Assembly (NCBI GenBank): GCA_020630115.1
Contig: JAHDCA010000017.1
Coordinates: forward strand, 1 to 15,093
Origin: Candidatus Dojkabacteria bacterium
Lineage (GTDB): Bacteria > Patescibacteriota > Dojkabacteria > SC72 > JAHDCA01
Length of the DNA: 15,093 nt
Reading direction: 5' to 3'
Made by a program: the position numbers and the translations under genes
Notes under the pieces: model-generated
Seen by the model: the letters and a program-made list of their open reading frames with translations, nothing else
What the model was told of the DNA's origin: nothing
Databases searched by the model: none
In this document: piece after piece, positions 1 through 8,069 of the stretch
Numbering within the stretch: the stretch's first letter is position 1
How the letters are laid out: the number at the start of each line of letters is the position of its first letter

Positions 1-2630
1 GTTGGGATGCTATCAATAGCTGATCTGATAACATTACCCTTCTCTGAGATAACAACCATCTCATGCTTAGGATGATCTAAGATCCTTGCTACAGCAACTT
101 TACCAGTCTTCTTAGTTACCTTGAAAGTAAAGATACCTGTACCACCTCTTCCTTGTGAAGCGTAGTGTTTAAGGAGTGTCATCTTACCGTAACCGTATTC
201 AGATATTGTGAAAACATGAACCTCATCAGATCTAACGATATCCATAGCGATAACTTGATCATCTTCTATCTTGAACTTCATACCTCTTACTCCTCTACTC
301 GCTCTACCCATTGACCTTACATTGTCCTCATTGAATCGGATCGATCTTCCTCCTGATGTGATCATGATAATATCGTCAGCACCTTTTGTTGGTCTTGCTT
401 TAACTAATTCATCATCATCGTCTAGTTTGATAGCGACTATACCAGTAGATCTGATCTTATCAAATTGATCGATAGGAGTCTTCTTAACCGTACCTTTGGC
501 AGTAGCAAAGAATAAGTATTTGATATCTTCTCGCTTAACGACTTTTTTAGTCTCTTGATCTTCTTGCAGCTCATCCTCAGCCATAACGCCTTTTTTATTT
601 CGGGTGAGGATTGAGTTAATCTTCTCGTCTTGGTCGATTGAGATAAGGTTGACCATAGGGATACCTTTAGCTGTTCTACTATACTCAGGAACCTCATATA
701 CTTTAACTGAGAATACTCTACCTCGTGATGTGAATACAAGAAGCTCATCATGTGTATTACACATAAATGCATGTTCAACAAAATCCCCTTCCTTGTTCTT
801 AGCACCAGTGATACCTTTACCACCTCGTTTCTGAACTTTATAAGTAGACGGAGGTACTCTTTTGATATATCCACTGTGTGAGATAGTTACAAATGTCTCT
901 TCACTAGCAACTAAGTCTTCTTCGCTAAACTCCCCTACTTTACCTTTAACAACCTTTGTTCTTCTTGCATCGCCATGTGTATCAGAGACCAATTGTAATT
1001 CCTTATCCACTACTTTTAGTATCTTAGCCTCGTCAGAAAGTTTGTCGTTGAGGTCCGAAATCTTCTTCTCGATCTCTTTATGCTCATTTGCTAACTTCTC
1101 TCTTTCAAGAGCTGCAAGTCTTCTAAGTTGCATATCAAGAATTGCTTGTGCTTGAACTTCGGTGAATTCGAATTTCGTAATCAAGTTAGTCTTTGCCTCT
1201 TCTTGAGTTTTTGAAGCTCTGATTGTAGCGATCACTTCATCCAGTATGTCTAGTGCCTTTAACAATCCTTCCAAGATGTGATGTCTAAACCTTGCATGAG
1301 CAATTTCAAACTCAAATCTTCTAATAACAACTTTGATTCTAAATGAAACAAATAGCTCAAGAATTCTCTTAAGTCCAAGGGTTTGTGGCTCATTGTTAAC
1401 AAGTGAGATCATATTCGCATTGAATGATGATTGGAGTTGTGTGTACTTATATAGCTTGTTTAGAACAGTTTTTGGTTGTGCATCCCTCTTAAGAACGATA
1501 ACAACTCGGATACCTTCACGGTTACTCTCGTCACGAATGTCAGCGATACCTTTAATCTTTTTATCTCTTACTAGGTCAGCTGCTTTTTGAATAAGTGTAG
1601 CTTTGTTAACCTGGTAAGGGATCTCTGTAACGATAATGTGCATCCTTCCACGCTTACCTTCTTCAATCTTTGTCTTAGCTCTTTGAACAATCTTACCTCG
1701 TCCAGTTGAGAAAACATTTAGAACTTCTTGTTTGTCATAGATTGTACCTCCAAGTGGGAAGTCAGGACCTGGAACTATCTCGATGAGTTCATCAGGTGTG
1801 ATCTCTGTCTCAAATTCAGGGTAAAGTACTTCCCCTTCAGTCTCATCAATTCTTGCAGATATTATAGACATCTGAGATTCAGGGTCTGTTGGTTCATTTT
1901 TGATGTAATTTTCAAGATAGTTAAGAGGTTTTGAGTTCAGTACTTTAGGGATAGACTCAGAGTTTTCTTTTGCAAGTCTTAGTTCATTGTAAATCGCTTT
2001 GAGTTTTGAATTGTTACCTTTTTTGATCATTGTTCGCATAGCAGCGATGATCTCAGTTAGGTTGAATGGTGGAATCTTTGTAGCCATACCTACAGCGATA
2101 CCGTCACTTCCGTTACAGATAAGATTTGGGAAAAGTGAAGGGAGAACAGTTGGTTCAAGTCTTGTACCATCGTAGTTAGGTACGTAGGTAACAGTACCTT
2201 TATCAAGGTCATTAAGGATCTCCATTGTGATCTTTGACATTCTAGCTTCTGTATAACGCATAGCCGCGGCAGAGTCACCATCGATTGAACCAAAGTTTCC
2301 TTGTCCATCTACTAGTGGGTATCTTGTTGAGAATTCTTGAGCCAGTTTAACCATGGTTGGATAAACTACTGATTCACCGTGTGGGTGGTAATTACCTGAA
2401 GTGTCACCAGCTATCTTTGCTGATTTTCTGTAATTAGCGTTAGGGTATAAATTAAGGTCGTTCATTGAGACCAAGATCCTTCTCTGTGAAGGCTTAAGTC
2501 CGTCTCTTACCTCTGGAAGAGCTCTTGATACGATAACAGACATTGAGTAGTCAAGGTAGTTACTTCGCATCTCATCAACAACACTTCTCTTGATGACAGT
2601 TCCTGCATTATAGTTTGTTACTTGATCCAT
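1..2630 (-). CDS. gyrA: DNA gyrase subunit A (3' end beyond window)
   Basis: GyrA is the DNA breakage-reunion subunit of gyrase, which introduces negative supercoils using ATP hydrolysed by GyrB. Reading leftward from the ATG at 2630 gives 876 residues with no stop, so the C-terminus is outside the window. Visible signs include a HPHG motif at residues 82-85, LVDGQGNFGSIDGDSAAAMR leading to the catalytic Tyr126 (codon 2253-2255) in RYTEAR, and a C-terminal beta-pinwheel region beginning with the GyrA box QKRGGKG (residues 600-606, bases 813-833). The GyrA box argues for gyrase rather than topoisomerase IV ParC. Two oddities stand out. About 70 extra residues lie between NLTEII and the VPGPDFP motif (about 1810-2021). 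Position 91, equivalent to E. coli Asp87, is proline. The gene starts 17 bp after the upstream membrane-protein gene, has no Shine-Dalgarno sequence, and is probably last or near last in the holB-gyrB operon. Confidence 0.97.
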   Translation of the reverse strand, partial: MDQVTNYNAGTVIKRSVVDEMRSNYLDYSMSVIVSRALPEVRDGLKPSQRRILVSMNDLNLYPNANYRKSAKIAGDTSGNYHPHGESVVYPTMVKLAQEFSTRYPLVDGQGNFGSIDGDSAAAMRYTEARMSKITMEILNDLDKGTVTYVPNYDGTRLEPTVLPSLFPNLICNGSDGIAVGMATKIPPFNLTEIIAAMRTMIKKGNNSKLKAIYNELRLAKENSESIPKVLNSKPLNYLENYIKNEPTDPESQMSIISARIDETEGEVLYPEFETEITPDELIEIVPGPDFPLGGTIYDKQEVLNVFSTGRGKIVQRAKTKIEEGKRGRMHIIVTEIPYQVNKATLIQKAADLVRDKKIKGIADIRDESNREGIRVVIVLKRDAQPKTVLNKLYKYTQLQSSFNANMISLVNNEPQTLGLKRILELFVSFRIKVVIRRFEFEIAHARFRHHILEGLLKALDILDEVIATIRASKTQEEAKTNLITKFEFTEVQAQAILDMQLRRLAALEREKLANEHKEIEKKISDLNDKLSDEAKILKVVDKELQLVSDTHGDARRTKVVKGKVGEFSEEDLVASEETFVTISHSGYIKRVPPSTYKVQKRGGKGITGAKNKEGDFVEHAFMCNTHDELLVFTSRGRVFSVKVYEVPEYSRTAKGIPMVNLISIDQDEKINSILTRNKKGVMAEDELQEDQETKKVVKREDIKYLFFATAKGTVKKTPIDQFDKIRSTGIVAIKLDDDDELVKARPTKGADDIIMITSGGRSIRFNEDNVRSMGRASRGVRGMKFKIEDDQVIAMDIVRSDEVHVFTISEYGYGKMTLLKHYASQGRGGTGIFTFKVTKKTGKVAVARILDHPKHEMVVISEKGNVIRSAIDSIP

Positions 2631-2647
2631 ACTTATTTAATAATTAA

Positions 2648-3547
2648 TTATTTAATTAAACCAATTGCTTTAGCTCCACGATTTATAATTACACCGTAAT
2701 AATTAGAAACTACGAAAGGAATATAAACATATCCGTATACCATAGTTATAGCTAAACCTATAAATCCAATCACACCGGAGACCATTCCTCCGACAACTGA
2801 AATATCATTTTCAAAACCTGCTGTTGTTGCACTGACAATTGCCATAATTATTCCAAAAAATACGCCACCTACAACTAAGACAGGAATGCTAAGTAGAATA
2901 CCAAGTCCTGCCATCTTTAGATATCCAATCCATGAGTTCCTCATAAGTTGGAAGATCTGTCCAAACTTGAACATTGAGTCAATCTTGTTGGTAATCATGT
3001 AAAGGCCAATCATTGAAGGCAAAAAGAATCCAGAGAGTAACACGAACAAGACAAAGCCAAGAAAACCTGCGAGAACTGTAGCAAATATCGCCAATGCTGA
3101 TAGTCCTCCACTGTAGCCACCAATTGCAACAACAAAAAGTGTTGTTATAGTTACAATGATTCCTGCTAGGATGAAGATAAAGATCATTATAAGGAATGAT
3201 GCGATAAGTTTTGAGCCACCTAGGCTTAGTTTTGTTTTCCAGTCGGAGATCCGTGGGAGGACCGATTCTTCCCCTTTTGCTCTTCTCATAGCTATCTCGA
3301 GTATGTAACCTTGGGCATAAATACCAAGAGGGATTGAGATAAGGCTGCCAAACAATTGTCCTATCACGGCGACTAATTCACCAGCACTTGCCGATGAAGA
3401 ATCAGAATACGCTACAGAGAGTATTGCTCCACCAAATTGGAATCCATAACTCAAAGAAAATGAGAGGAAAATTAATCCCAGATACATAAGTGAAGGTCTT
3501 AGCCAGTTCTCTTGGCTGAATGGGAATTTGAAATATGATATGTTCAT
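2648..3547 (-). CDS. DUF4013-like integral membrane protein
   Basis: This is a 299-residue polytopic membrane protein of unknown function. Hydrophobic segments are at about residues 18-46, 58-85, 112-142, 148-185, 213-242 and 253-283. The N-terminus has a short soluble start with the aromatic pattern YFKFPFSQENW. After the second segment comes GYILEIAMRRAKGEESVLPRISDW. That order (aromatic N-terminus with W, then Gly-Tyr, a basic stretch, a Leu-Pro and a following D-W) resembles the DUF4013 family as I remember it; the assignment is from memory of the pattern, not a search. It sits between gyrB and gyrA with gaps of 18 and 17 bp, all on the same strand, so it is almost certainly co-transcribed with gyrase. 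No link to topology control can be read from the protein itself. The start ATG at 3547 is preceded by an AT-rich leader containing TATACT and no Shine-Dalgarno motif. Confidence 0.8.
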   Translation of the reverse strand: MNISYFKFPFSQENWLRPSLMYLGLIFLSFSLSYGFQFGGAILSVAYSDSSSASAGELVAVIGQLFGSLISIPLGIYAQGYILEIAMRRAKGEESVLPRISDWKTKLSLGGSKLIASFLIMIFIFILAGIIVTITTLFVVAIGGYSGGLSALAIFATVLAGFLGFVLFVLLSGFFLPSMIGLYMITNKIDSMFKFGQIFQLMRNSWIGYLKMAGLGILLSIPVLVVGGVFFGIIMAIVSATTAGFENDISVVGGMVSGVIGFIGLAITMVYGYVYIPFVVSNYYGVIINRGAKAIGLIK

Positions 3548-3565
3548 AATTGTTATTAGTATAAA

Positions 3566-5476
3566 TTAAACATCTAATGTAGCTAATTTTGCATTAGTTT
3601 GGATGAATCTCCTTCTTGGAGGTACCTCTTCACCCATTAGCATCTCGAAAGTTTTCTCAGCAGCTTCAGCATCATCTATAGTTATCTGTTTCAAAGCTCG
3701 TGTTTCAGGATCCATAGTTGTTTCCCATAGTTGATCTGCATTCATCTCACCAAGACCTTTAAACCTGTTTATCGTACATTTTCTACCCTTCTTCGTAGTC
3801 TCTGCCACAAATTTATCTTTCTCCTTATTACTTAAGAAGTAGTATTTCTTTTTAGCAACTTCGACTTTGAAAAGTGGTGGTTGAGCAACATATACATATC
3901 CTTCATCAATTAATGGTCTGAAAAATTTGAATAATAGTGTAAGTACAAGAGTTGTGATGTGAAGTCCATCAACATCCGCGTCATTCATAAGGATTAATTT
4001 ATGGTATCGCAACTTACTGGTATCTACCGTATCACCTATACCGATACCTAATGCAGTTACGATATCTTTGATCTCGTTATTAGCCAGAACTCTGTCGATT
4101 CTGTATTTTTGAGTATTGATAACCTTACCTCTTAGAGGAAGGATAGCTTGATTCTCACGATTACGTCCTTGTTTAGCTGAACCACCCGCAGAATCACCCT
4201 CGACTAAGAAAAGTTCACATTCCTCTGCAACACGACTCGAACAGTCAGCTAACTTACCAGGGAGTCCGCCACTCTCAAGAGCGCCTTTACGTACAACAGC
4301 TTCTCTTGCCGCTTTAGCTGCAGCTCTTGCTTTGTTTGCAAGCACTGCTTTACCGATGATACTTTTGGCTACTTTAGGATTCTCATCAAAGAAAACCTCT
4401 AAAGCTTCTTTTGTAACTTTCTGTACGATTGATTTAACCTCAGGATTGTTTAGCTTGATCTTAGTCTGTCCCTCAAATTGTGGCTCTGGAACTTTGACTG
4501 AAACAACTGATGTAAGACCCTCTCTTACGTCATCTCCAGTTAGATTACCTTTAACACCTTTGAGTAAGTCGTTCTTAGTTGCGTATGAGTTGATAGCTGA
4601 AGTAAGTGCACCTCTAAACCCTGCTAAGTGTGTACCACCTTCAGGATTGATAACATTGTTAGTGTAACATTTGACATGCTCATCCATCGTGTTGTTGTAT
4701 AAAACTGCGACTTCACATTGAACATCATCGATCTCACCGTTAACGTAAAATGGTGAACCGACTACCTTCTCGTCAAGATTCATATACTTAACAAAAGATG
4801 TAACTCCGTCTTCGAAGTATAACTCGTAGATCATAGGTCTCTTAGCGTTCTCTACTCTTTGGTCTGTGATTCTAAATCTCAATCCTCTTGTAAGGTAAGC
4901 ATGCTCTCTTGCTCTTTTGATGATCCAGTTGATATCCCATTCTGTTGTTGTAAAGATATTAGAGTCTGGTAAAAATCTATGTTTAGTACCTCTTTTTCTA
5001 GTCTTACCTACTTTTTCTACCTCTGTCTGTTTAATACCGATCTTATACTCTTGTTTATACTCATGTCCGTTTTTGTAAACTGTAGTGATCATCCACTCTG
5101 ATAGTGCATTAGTACACTTCATACCAACACCGTGAAGACCGCTTGATACTTTGTAAGCTCCTCCACCGAACTTACCACCTGCATGCAGGTTAGTCATTAT
5201 AGTCTCAAGTGCTGATACTCCAGTTTGTTCATGGTGATCGACAGGCATACCCCGACCATTATCTATTACTTCAATAGAACCATCAGGGTGTAGGATTATC
5301 TCGATAAGGTTACAAACACCGATAAAAGCTTCATCGACTGAGTTGTCGATGATCTCAGTTAAGATATGGTGTAAACCAGTCTTATCAGTTGAACCAATAT
5401 ACATTGCAGGCCTCTTACGGACTGCTTCTAAACCTTCTAATACTTGGATTTGTGATGCATTGTAACTTTCGCTCAT
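3566..5476 (-). CDS. gyrB: DNA gyrase subunit B
   Basis: GyrB is the ATPase subunit of gyrase. The 636-residue length matches the short GyrB type without the E. coli TOPRIM insertion. The order is a GHKL ATPase domain (EIIDNSVDEA at 41-50, DNGRGMP at 72-78, GLHGVG at 113-118), a transducer domain with the QTK lysine at 337-339, and a TOPRIM domain with EGDSAGG (Glu426) and the metal-binding DADVDG (499-504). The tail follows with RFKGLGEMN (571-579) and a typical RRRFIQTNA ending. GKVINTQKYRIDRVLANNEI and YVYVAQPPLF are GyrB-like rather than ParE-like. Small variants include GVGMKCTNALS where GVGxxVVNALS is usual, and Asn498 before the DADVDG motif where Thr is common. It lies 30 bp after holB and 18 bp before the membrane gene. 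No Shine-Dalgarno is visible before the ATG. Confidence 0.98.
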   Translation of the reverse strand: MSESYNASQIQVLEGLEAVRKRPAMYIGSTDKTGLHHILTEIIDNSVDEAFIGVCNLIEIILHPDGSIEVIDNGRGMPVDHHEQTGVSALETIMTNLHAGGKFGGGAYKVSSGLHGVGMKCTNALSEWMITTVYKNGHEYKQEYKIGIKQTEVEKVGKTRKRGTKHRFLPDSNIFTTTEWDINWIIKRAREHAYLTRGLRFRITDQRVENAKRPMIYELYFEDGVTSFVKYMNLDEKVVGSPFYVNGEIDDVQCEVAVLYNNTMDEHVKCYTNNVINPEGGTHLAGFRGALTSAINSYATKNDLLKGVKGNLTGDDVREGLTSVVSVKVPEPQFEGQTKIKLNNPEVKSIVQKVTKEALEVFFDENPKVAKSIIGKAVLANKARAAAKAAREAVVRKGALESGGLPGKLADCSSRVAEECELFLVEGDSAGGSAKQGRNRENQAILPLRGKVINTQKYRIDRVLANNEIKDIVTALGIGIGDTVDTSKLRYHKLILMNDADVDGLHITTLVLTLLFKFFRPLIDEGYVYVAQPPLFKVEVAKKKYYFLSNKEKDKFVAETTKKGRKCTINRFKGLGEMNADQLWETTMDPETRALKQITIDDAEAAEKTFEMLMGEEVPPRRRFIQTNAKLATLDV

Positions 5477-5506
5477 AGTTTTATAAATCGATTAATACTT
5501 AACTCG

Positions 5507-6193
5507 CTAGTCTATCATATCCAATTGGATAATCATATTGTCTAAGGCAATTTTGCGGTTTGCACCCTGTGTTATGCGTTTAGTTGATTTAAGAATTTGT
5601 TCTATTTGCAGTAGTGTTTTGGGCTCGCTCAGGAGATTTGTATCTTTCTTGGAAAGGTTGTGGAAGTATTTTTCTAGATTGGTTAAGAAATCAATTTGAG
5701 GTTGGGTATCCTTAGAGCTGTTGATAGATGATACTATATATAGTCTTGTCTCGAAGTTACCGTTTAGGAAGTCTAAGACAACTTCTTTGTCATCGGCGTT
5801 AAGTTGTGTGTTATGGTTGTTTGATTCGTTTGGATCTATGTAAGTCTTGCGACATCTGGAGTGGATTGTTGGGATCAATTTGTCTGCATGCTCTGTTGTA
5901 AGTATTATCACTGTGTCAGTTGGCGGTTCTTCTAGGAACTTGAGTAGGCTGTTCTGGCTCGGGATCGTGAGTTTGTGGGCCTCTTTGATTATGACAAGCC
6001 TTGTGTGGTTGGAGAACGCTTTCAAATGAAGTTTTTTACAAAATGTCCGAATCTGGTCAATCTTGATCGACTTGTCAGCTGTTTCAAGTATATGCAGGTC
6101 AGGGCTGTTTTCATTTAAACCGTAGTGGTCAATCTGCTCGGTCAAGAAAAGCTCAGCTGAGTCTTTTGAAGTATATATAGCTAATATTGTCAT
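5507..6193 (-). CDS. holB: DNA polymerase III delta' subunit-like clamp-loader protein
   Basis: This is a probable delta' subunit of the clamp loader, which helps load the sliding clamp on DNA. From the chosen ATG at 6193 it is 228 residues, against roughly 300-340 in well-known bacteria. The diagnostic core is present: IKIDQIRTFCKKL (43-55), LVIIKEAHKL (66-75), then QNSLLKFLEEPP (80-91), which is the AAA+ segment conserved in delta' proteins, and the SRC motif at 112-114 that supplies the arginine finger. No Walker A P-loop and no zinc-finger cysteines are seen, and the C-terminal collar domain is short. The reading frame is open to an ATG at 6238, but that adds 15 residues overlapping pilB and separates the start from the usual beta strand, so 6193 is preferred. 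It is the first gene of the leftward group with gyrB. Confidence 0.8.
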   Translation of the reverse strand: MTILAIYTSKDSAELFLTEQIDHYGLNENSPDLHILETADKSIKIDQIRTFCKKLHLKAFSNHTRLVIIKEAHKLTIPSQNSLLKFLEEPPTDTVIILTTEHADKLIPTIHSRCRKTYIDPNESNNHNTQLNADDKEVVLDFLNGNFETRLYIVSSINSSKDTQPQIDFLTNLEKYFHNLSKKDTNLLSEPKTLLQIEQILKSTKRITQGANRKIALDNMIIQLDMID

Positions 6194-6196
6194 AAT
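6166..6196 (+). promoter_or_regulatory. Candidate promoter for the pilB operon
   Basis: An extended -10 motif, TGTCATAAT (6188-6196), lies 25 bp before the pilB ATG, with TTGAAG at 6166-6171 as a weak -35 at a 19-bp spacing. The predicted start near 6203 gives a leader of about 19 bases. The elements lie inside the first codons of holB, and the -10 overlaps its ATG. Evidence is by motif only. Confidence 0.3.
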
Positions 6197-6212
6197 GATT
6201 GTGAAATGATAA

Positions 6213-6218
6213 ATTATA
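6213..6218 (-). promoter_or_regulatory. Candidate -10 element for the holB-gyrB-gyrA group
   Basis: A perfect TATAAT reads on the minus strand in the 28-bp gap between the divergent holB and pilB starts. It ends 19 bp before the holB ATG at 6193, predicting a leader of about 12 bases. No good -35 hexamer is found at 16-18 bp; the region that would hold it is inside pilB codons 5-8. Confidence 0.35.
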
Positions 6219-6221
6219 TCT

Positions 6222-7997
6222 ATGGCTATATCAAACATTGCTCAAAATTTCCTCTCTAAAGGAAAGATTTCCCAAGAAAATTATGATTTAGTTCAAAAGC
6301 TGAAATCAGAATCTGGTTCGAGTGAGTCAGAGATTTTGTTAGCTAATAATCTTGTTTCGGAGAAAGATATCGCTCAGCTAGGTGCTGAGATATTTGATGT
6401 GCAATTTGTTGATCTTGAGGCTCTGAATATCGAGAAAGATATTCTTAACTTAATTGATGTCGGTACACTTAAAAGATCTCAGTCTGTTCCCTACTCTATA
6501 GTTGGTGATGTTCTGAAGATAGCAATGGTTGATCCGCTTGATCTCAATGCGAAGGAATTCTTAAAGGCAGCGAATAATGATTATAAACTTGAGTTTTATT
6601 ATGGTGTCCCAAGCAAGATAAATGAGCTTATTGATGGTAATGTTGACGGTGAGATCAGCTCGGAAGTAAATCAGGCACTGGCAGATGTTGAAGATGATCT
6701 GGTTGAGAATATCGATGTTGGTGATATTGATGAAGGGTTGAGCGAAGATCTGCAGTCGGCACCTGTTGCAAGAATTGTTAATTCGATTCTGATGTACGCA
6801 GTGAAGGCTGGAGTTTCGGATGTGCATATTGAGCCCTTAGAGAAAGGTATCCGTGTGAGGTATAGGATTCACGGAATGATGGTTGAGAAGCTTAAGCTCC
6901 CTAACAATATGAAAGCAAATATCTCTGCTAGGATTAAAATTATGTCTAAGCTTAAGATTGATGAAAAACGTCTTCCTCAAGATGGACGTTTTAAGATCGT
7001 CTCCAAAGGTCATAAAGTAGACATCCGTGTTTCTATACTTCCTATTATCTACGGGGAGAAAATCGTGATGAGGTTGTTGGACACCTCGGCTGGTGTTCCT
7101 TCATTGGAAACCAGTGGTATGCGTGGTCAGAGTTATGAGAGATATATTGATTCAATAAAATCAACTAATGGGATAATACTTGTAACTGGACCAACTGGTT
7201 CAGGAAAGACTAGGACACTTGCAGGGACACTTGTTAAAATTAATGACCCCAATTCTAATGTTATCTCCCTTGAAGATCCTGTTGAAATTCGGGTTGATGG
7301 TGTAAATCAGGTCCAGGTCAATTCGGATATCGGTTTTACATTTGCTTCTGGTTTAAGGTCTATACTAAGGCAAGACCCTGATAAAGTCATGGTTGGTGAG
7401 ATTCGTGACTCAGAAACTGCACAATTAGCAGTTGAAGCTTCACTTACTGGTCATCTGGTTCTCTCAACTTTGCATACAAACAGTTCTACTGCAGCTGTTG
7501 CAAGGCTTATTGAGATGGGCGTCGAGAGTTACCTTCTTGCAGCAACACTTAGAACTGTAGTTGCACAAAGGTTGCCAAGGAGGCTATGCAATGATTGTGT
7601 AAGTTACGAAATTGTTAACCCAAAAACAATTGAGATGGTTAATGAGACCATGGCTACAGTTAAGGGTTTTGATTTTAAGGATTATATGACAAGGCTTTCT
7701 TCAGTTAATGAAAGTAAATTGCTTGTTAAGAAACCTGAAGGTGATGATTATTATCTTGCAAAATCTGTTGGTTGCTCAAAATGTAGTGGCACAGGCTATA
7801 AAGGTAGGATAGGAATCTTTGAGGTATTTGTAGTAGATGATGAGATCTCGAAGATGATTTCAGATGGTGCTCAGGCTTTGGAGTTAAGTGATGCAGCAAC
7901 TGCCAAGGGTATGATCACAATGATCCAAGACGGCTTCCTTAGGGCGTTTGAGGGTACAACGACTATCGAAGAGGTCCTGCGTGTGTCTAGAGAATAA
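6222..7997 (+). CDS. pilB: Type IV pilus extension ATPase PilB (GspE family)
   Basis: PilB is the cytoplasmic hexameric ATPase that drives pilin polymerisation. The 591 residues include an N-terminal GspE/MshEN-type domain (about 1-140), an acidic linker (140-175), then the secretion ATPase core. Core motifs are SDVHIEP (199-205), a DGRF segment (254-257), Walker A GPTGSGKT (323-330), an Asp box LEDPVE (350-355), the LRQDPD block, Walker B with VGEIRD (391-396) and the His box GHLVLSTLHTN (410-420). A tetracysteine zinc site typical of PilB/GspE is present: CxxC at 456/459 and CxxC at 518/521, followed by GTGYKGRIGIFEV. Cysteine pairs in this position separate PilB from PilT. Arg331 replaces the usual Thr just after Walker A. 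It is the first gene of the rightward group, with no Shine-Dalgarno motif. Confidence 0.96.
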   Translation: MAISNIAQNFLSKGKISQENYDLVQKLKSESGSSESEILLANNLVSEKDIAQLGAEIFDVQFVDLEALNIEKDILNLIDVGTLKRSQSVPYSIVGDVLKIAMVDPLDLNAKEFLKAANNDYKLEFYYGVPSKINELIDGNVDGEISSEVNQALADVEDDLVENIDVGDIDEGLSEDLQSAPVARIVNSILMYAVKAGVSDVHIEPLEKGIRVRYRIHGMMVEKLKLPNNMKANISARIKIMSKLKIDEKRLPQDGRFKIVSKGHKVDIRVSILPIIYGEKIVMRLLDTSAGVPSLETSGMRGQSYERYIDSIKSTNGIILVTGPTGSGKTRTLAGTLVKINDPNSNVISLEDPVEIRVDGVNQVQVNSDIGFTFASGLRSILRQDPDKVMVGEIRDSETAQLAVEASLTGHLVLSTLHTNSSTAAVARLIEMGVESYLLAATLRTVVAQRLPRRLCNDCVSYEIVNPKTIEMVNETMATVKGFDFKDYMTRLSSVNESKLLVKKPEGDDYYLAKSVGCSKCSGTGYKGRIGIFEVFVVDDEISKMISDGAQALELSDAATAKGMITMIQDGFLRAFEGTTTIEEVLRVSRE

Positions 7998-8009
7998 CGT
8001 TATGAGGCT

Positions 8010-8038
8010 TTGATGCTTGATTTTAATTCCTGTATATT
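8010..8038 (+). promoter_or_regulatory. Candidate internal promoter for pilT
   Basis: In the 72-bp gap between pilB and pilT, TTGATG (8010-8015) and TATATT (8033-8038) are separated by 17 bp, a consensus-like sigma-70 arrangement with 4/6 and 5/6 matches. A start near 8045 would leave a leader of about 25 bases to the ATG at 8070. This suggests pilT-pilC can be transcribed apart from pilB. Confidence 0.38.
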
Positions 8039-8069
8039 TTATTTAGGTTAAATAAATTTATTGCTGTCC

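Noticed and set aside
437..874. Minus-strand open frame of 145 codons within gyrA
   Set aside because: It is an out-of-frame reading of the conserved GyrA C-terminal domain, which is intact in the main frame.
4332..4667. Plus-strand open frame of 111 codons inside gyrB
   Set aside because: It is an antisense shadow of the well-conserved gyrB coding sequence and resembles no protein I know.
1..5476. parC/parE (topoisomerase IV) instead of gyrA/gyrB
   Set aside because: The GyrA box QKRGGKG is present at 813-833 and the B subunit has GyrB-type sequence around its TOPRIM domain.
6194..6238. Longer holB start at 6238 adding 15 residues
   Set aside because: It would overlap the first codons of pilB, adds a hydrophobic stretch without family likeness, and lies upstream of the likely promoter; the ATG at 6193 directly precedes the expected first beta strand.
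8051..8062. AATAAATTTATT palindrome upstream of pilT as an operator
   Set aside because: It is all A and T in an AT-rich gap and such palindromes arise easily by chance.
8061..8069. TTG start for pilT
   Set aside because: Two ATGs follow within 12 bases and the TTG has no ribosome-binding support.
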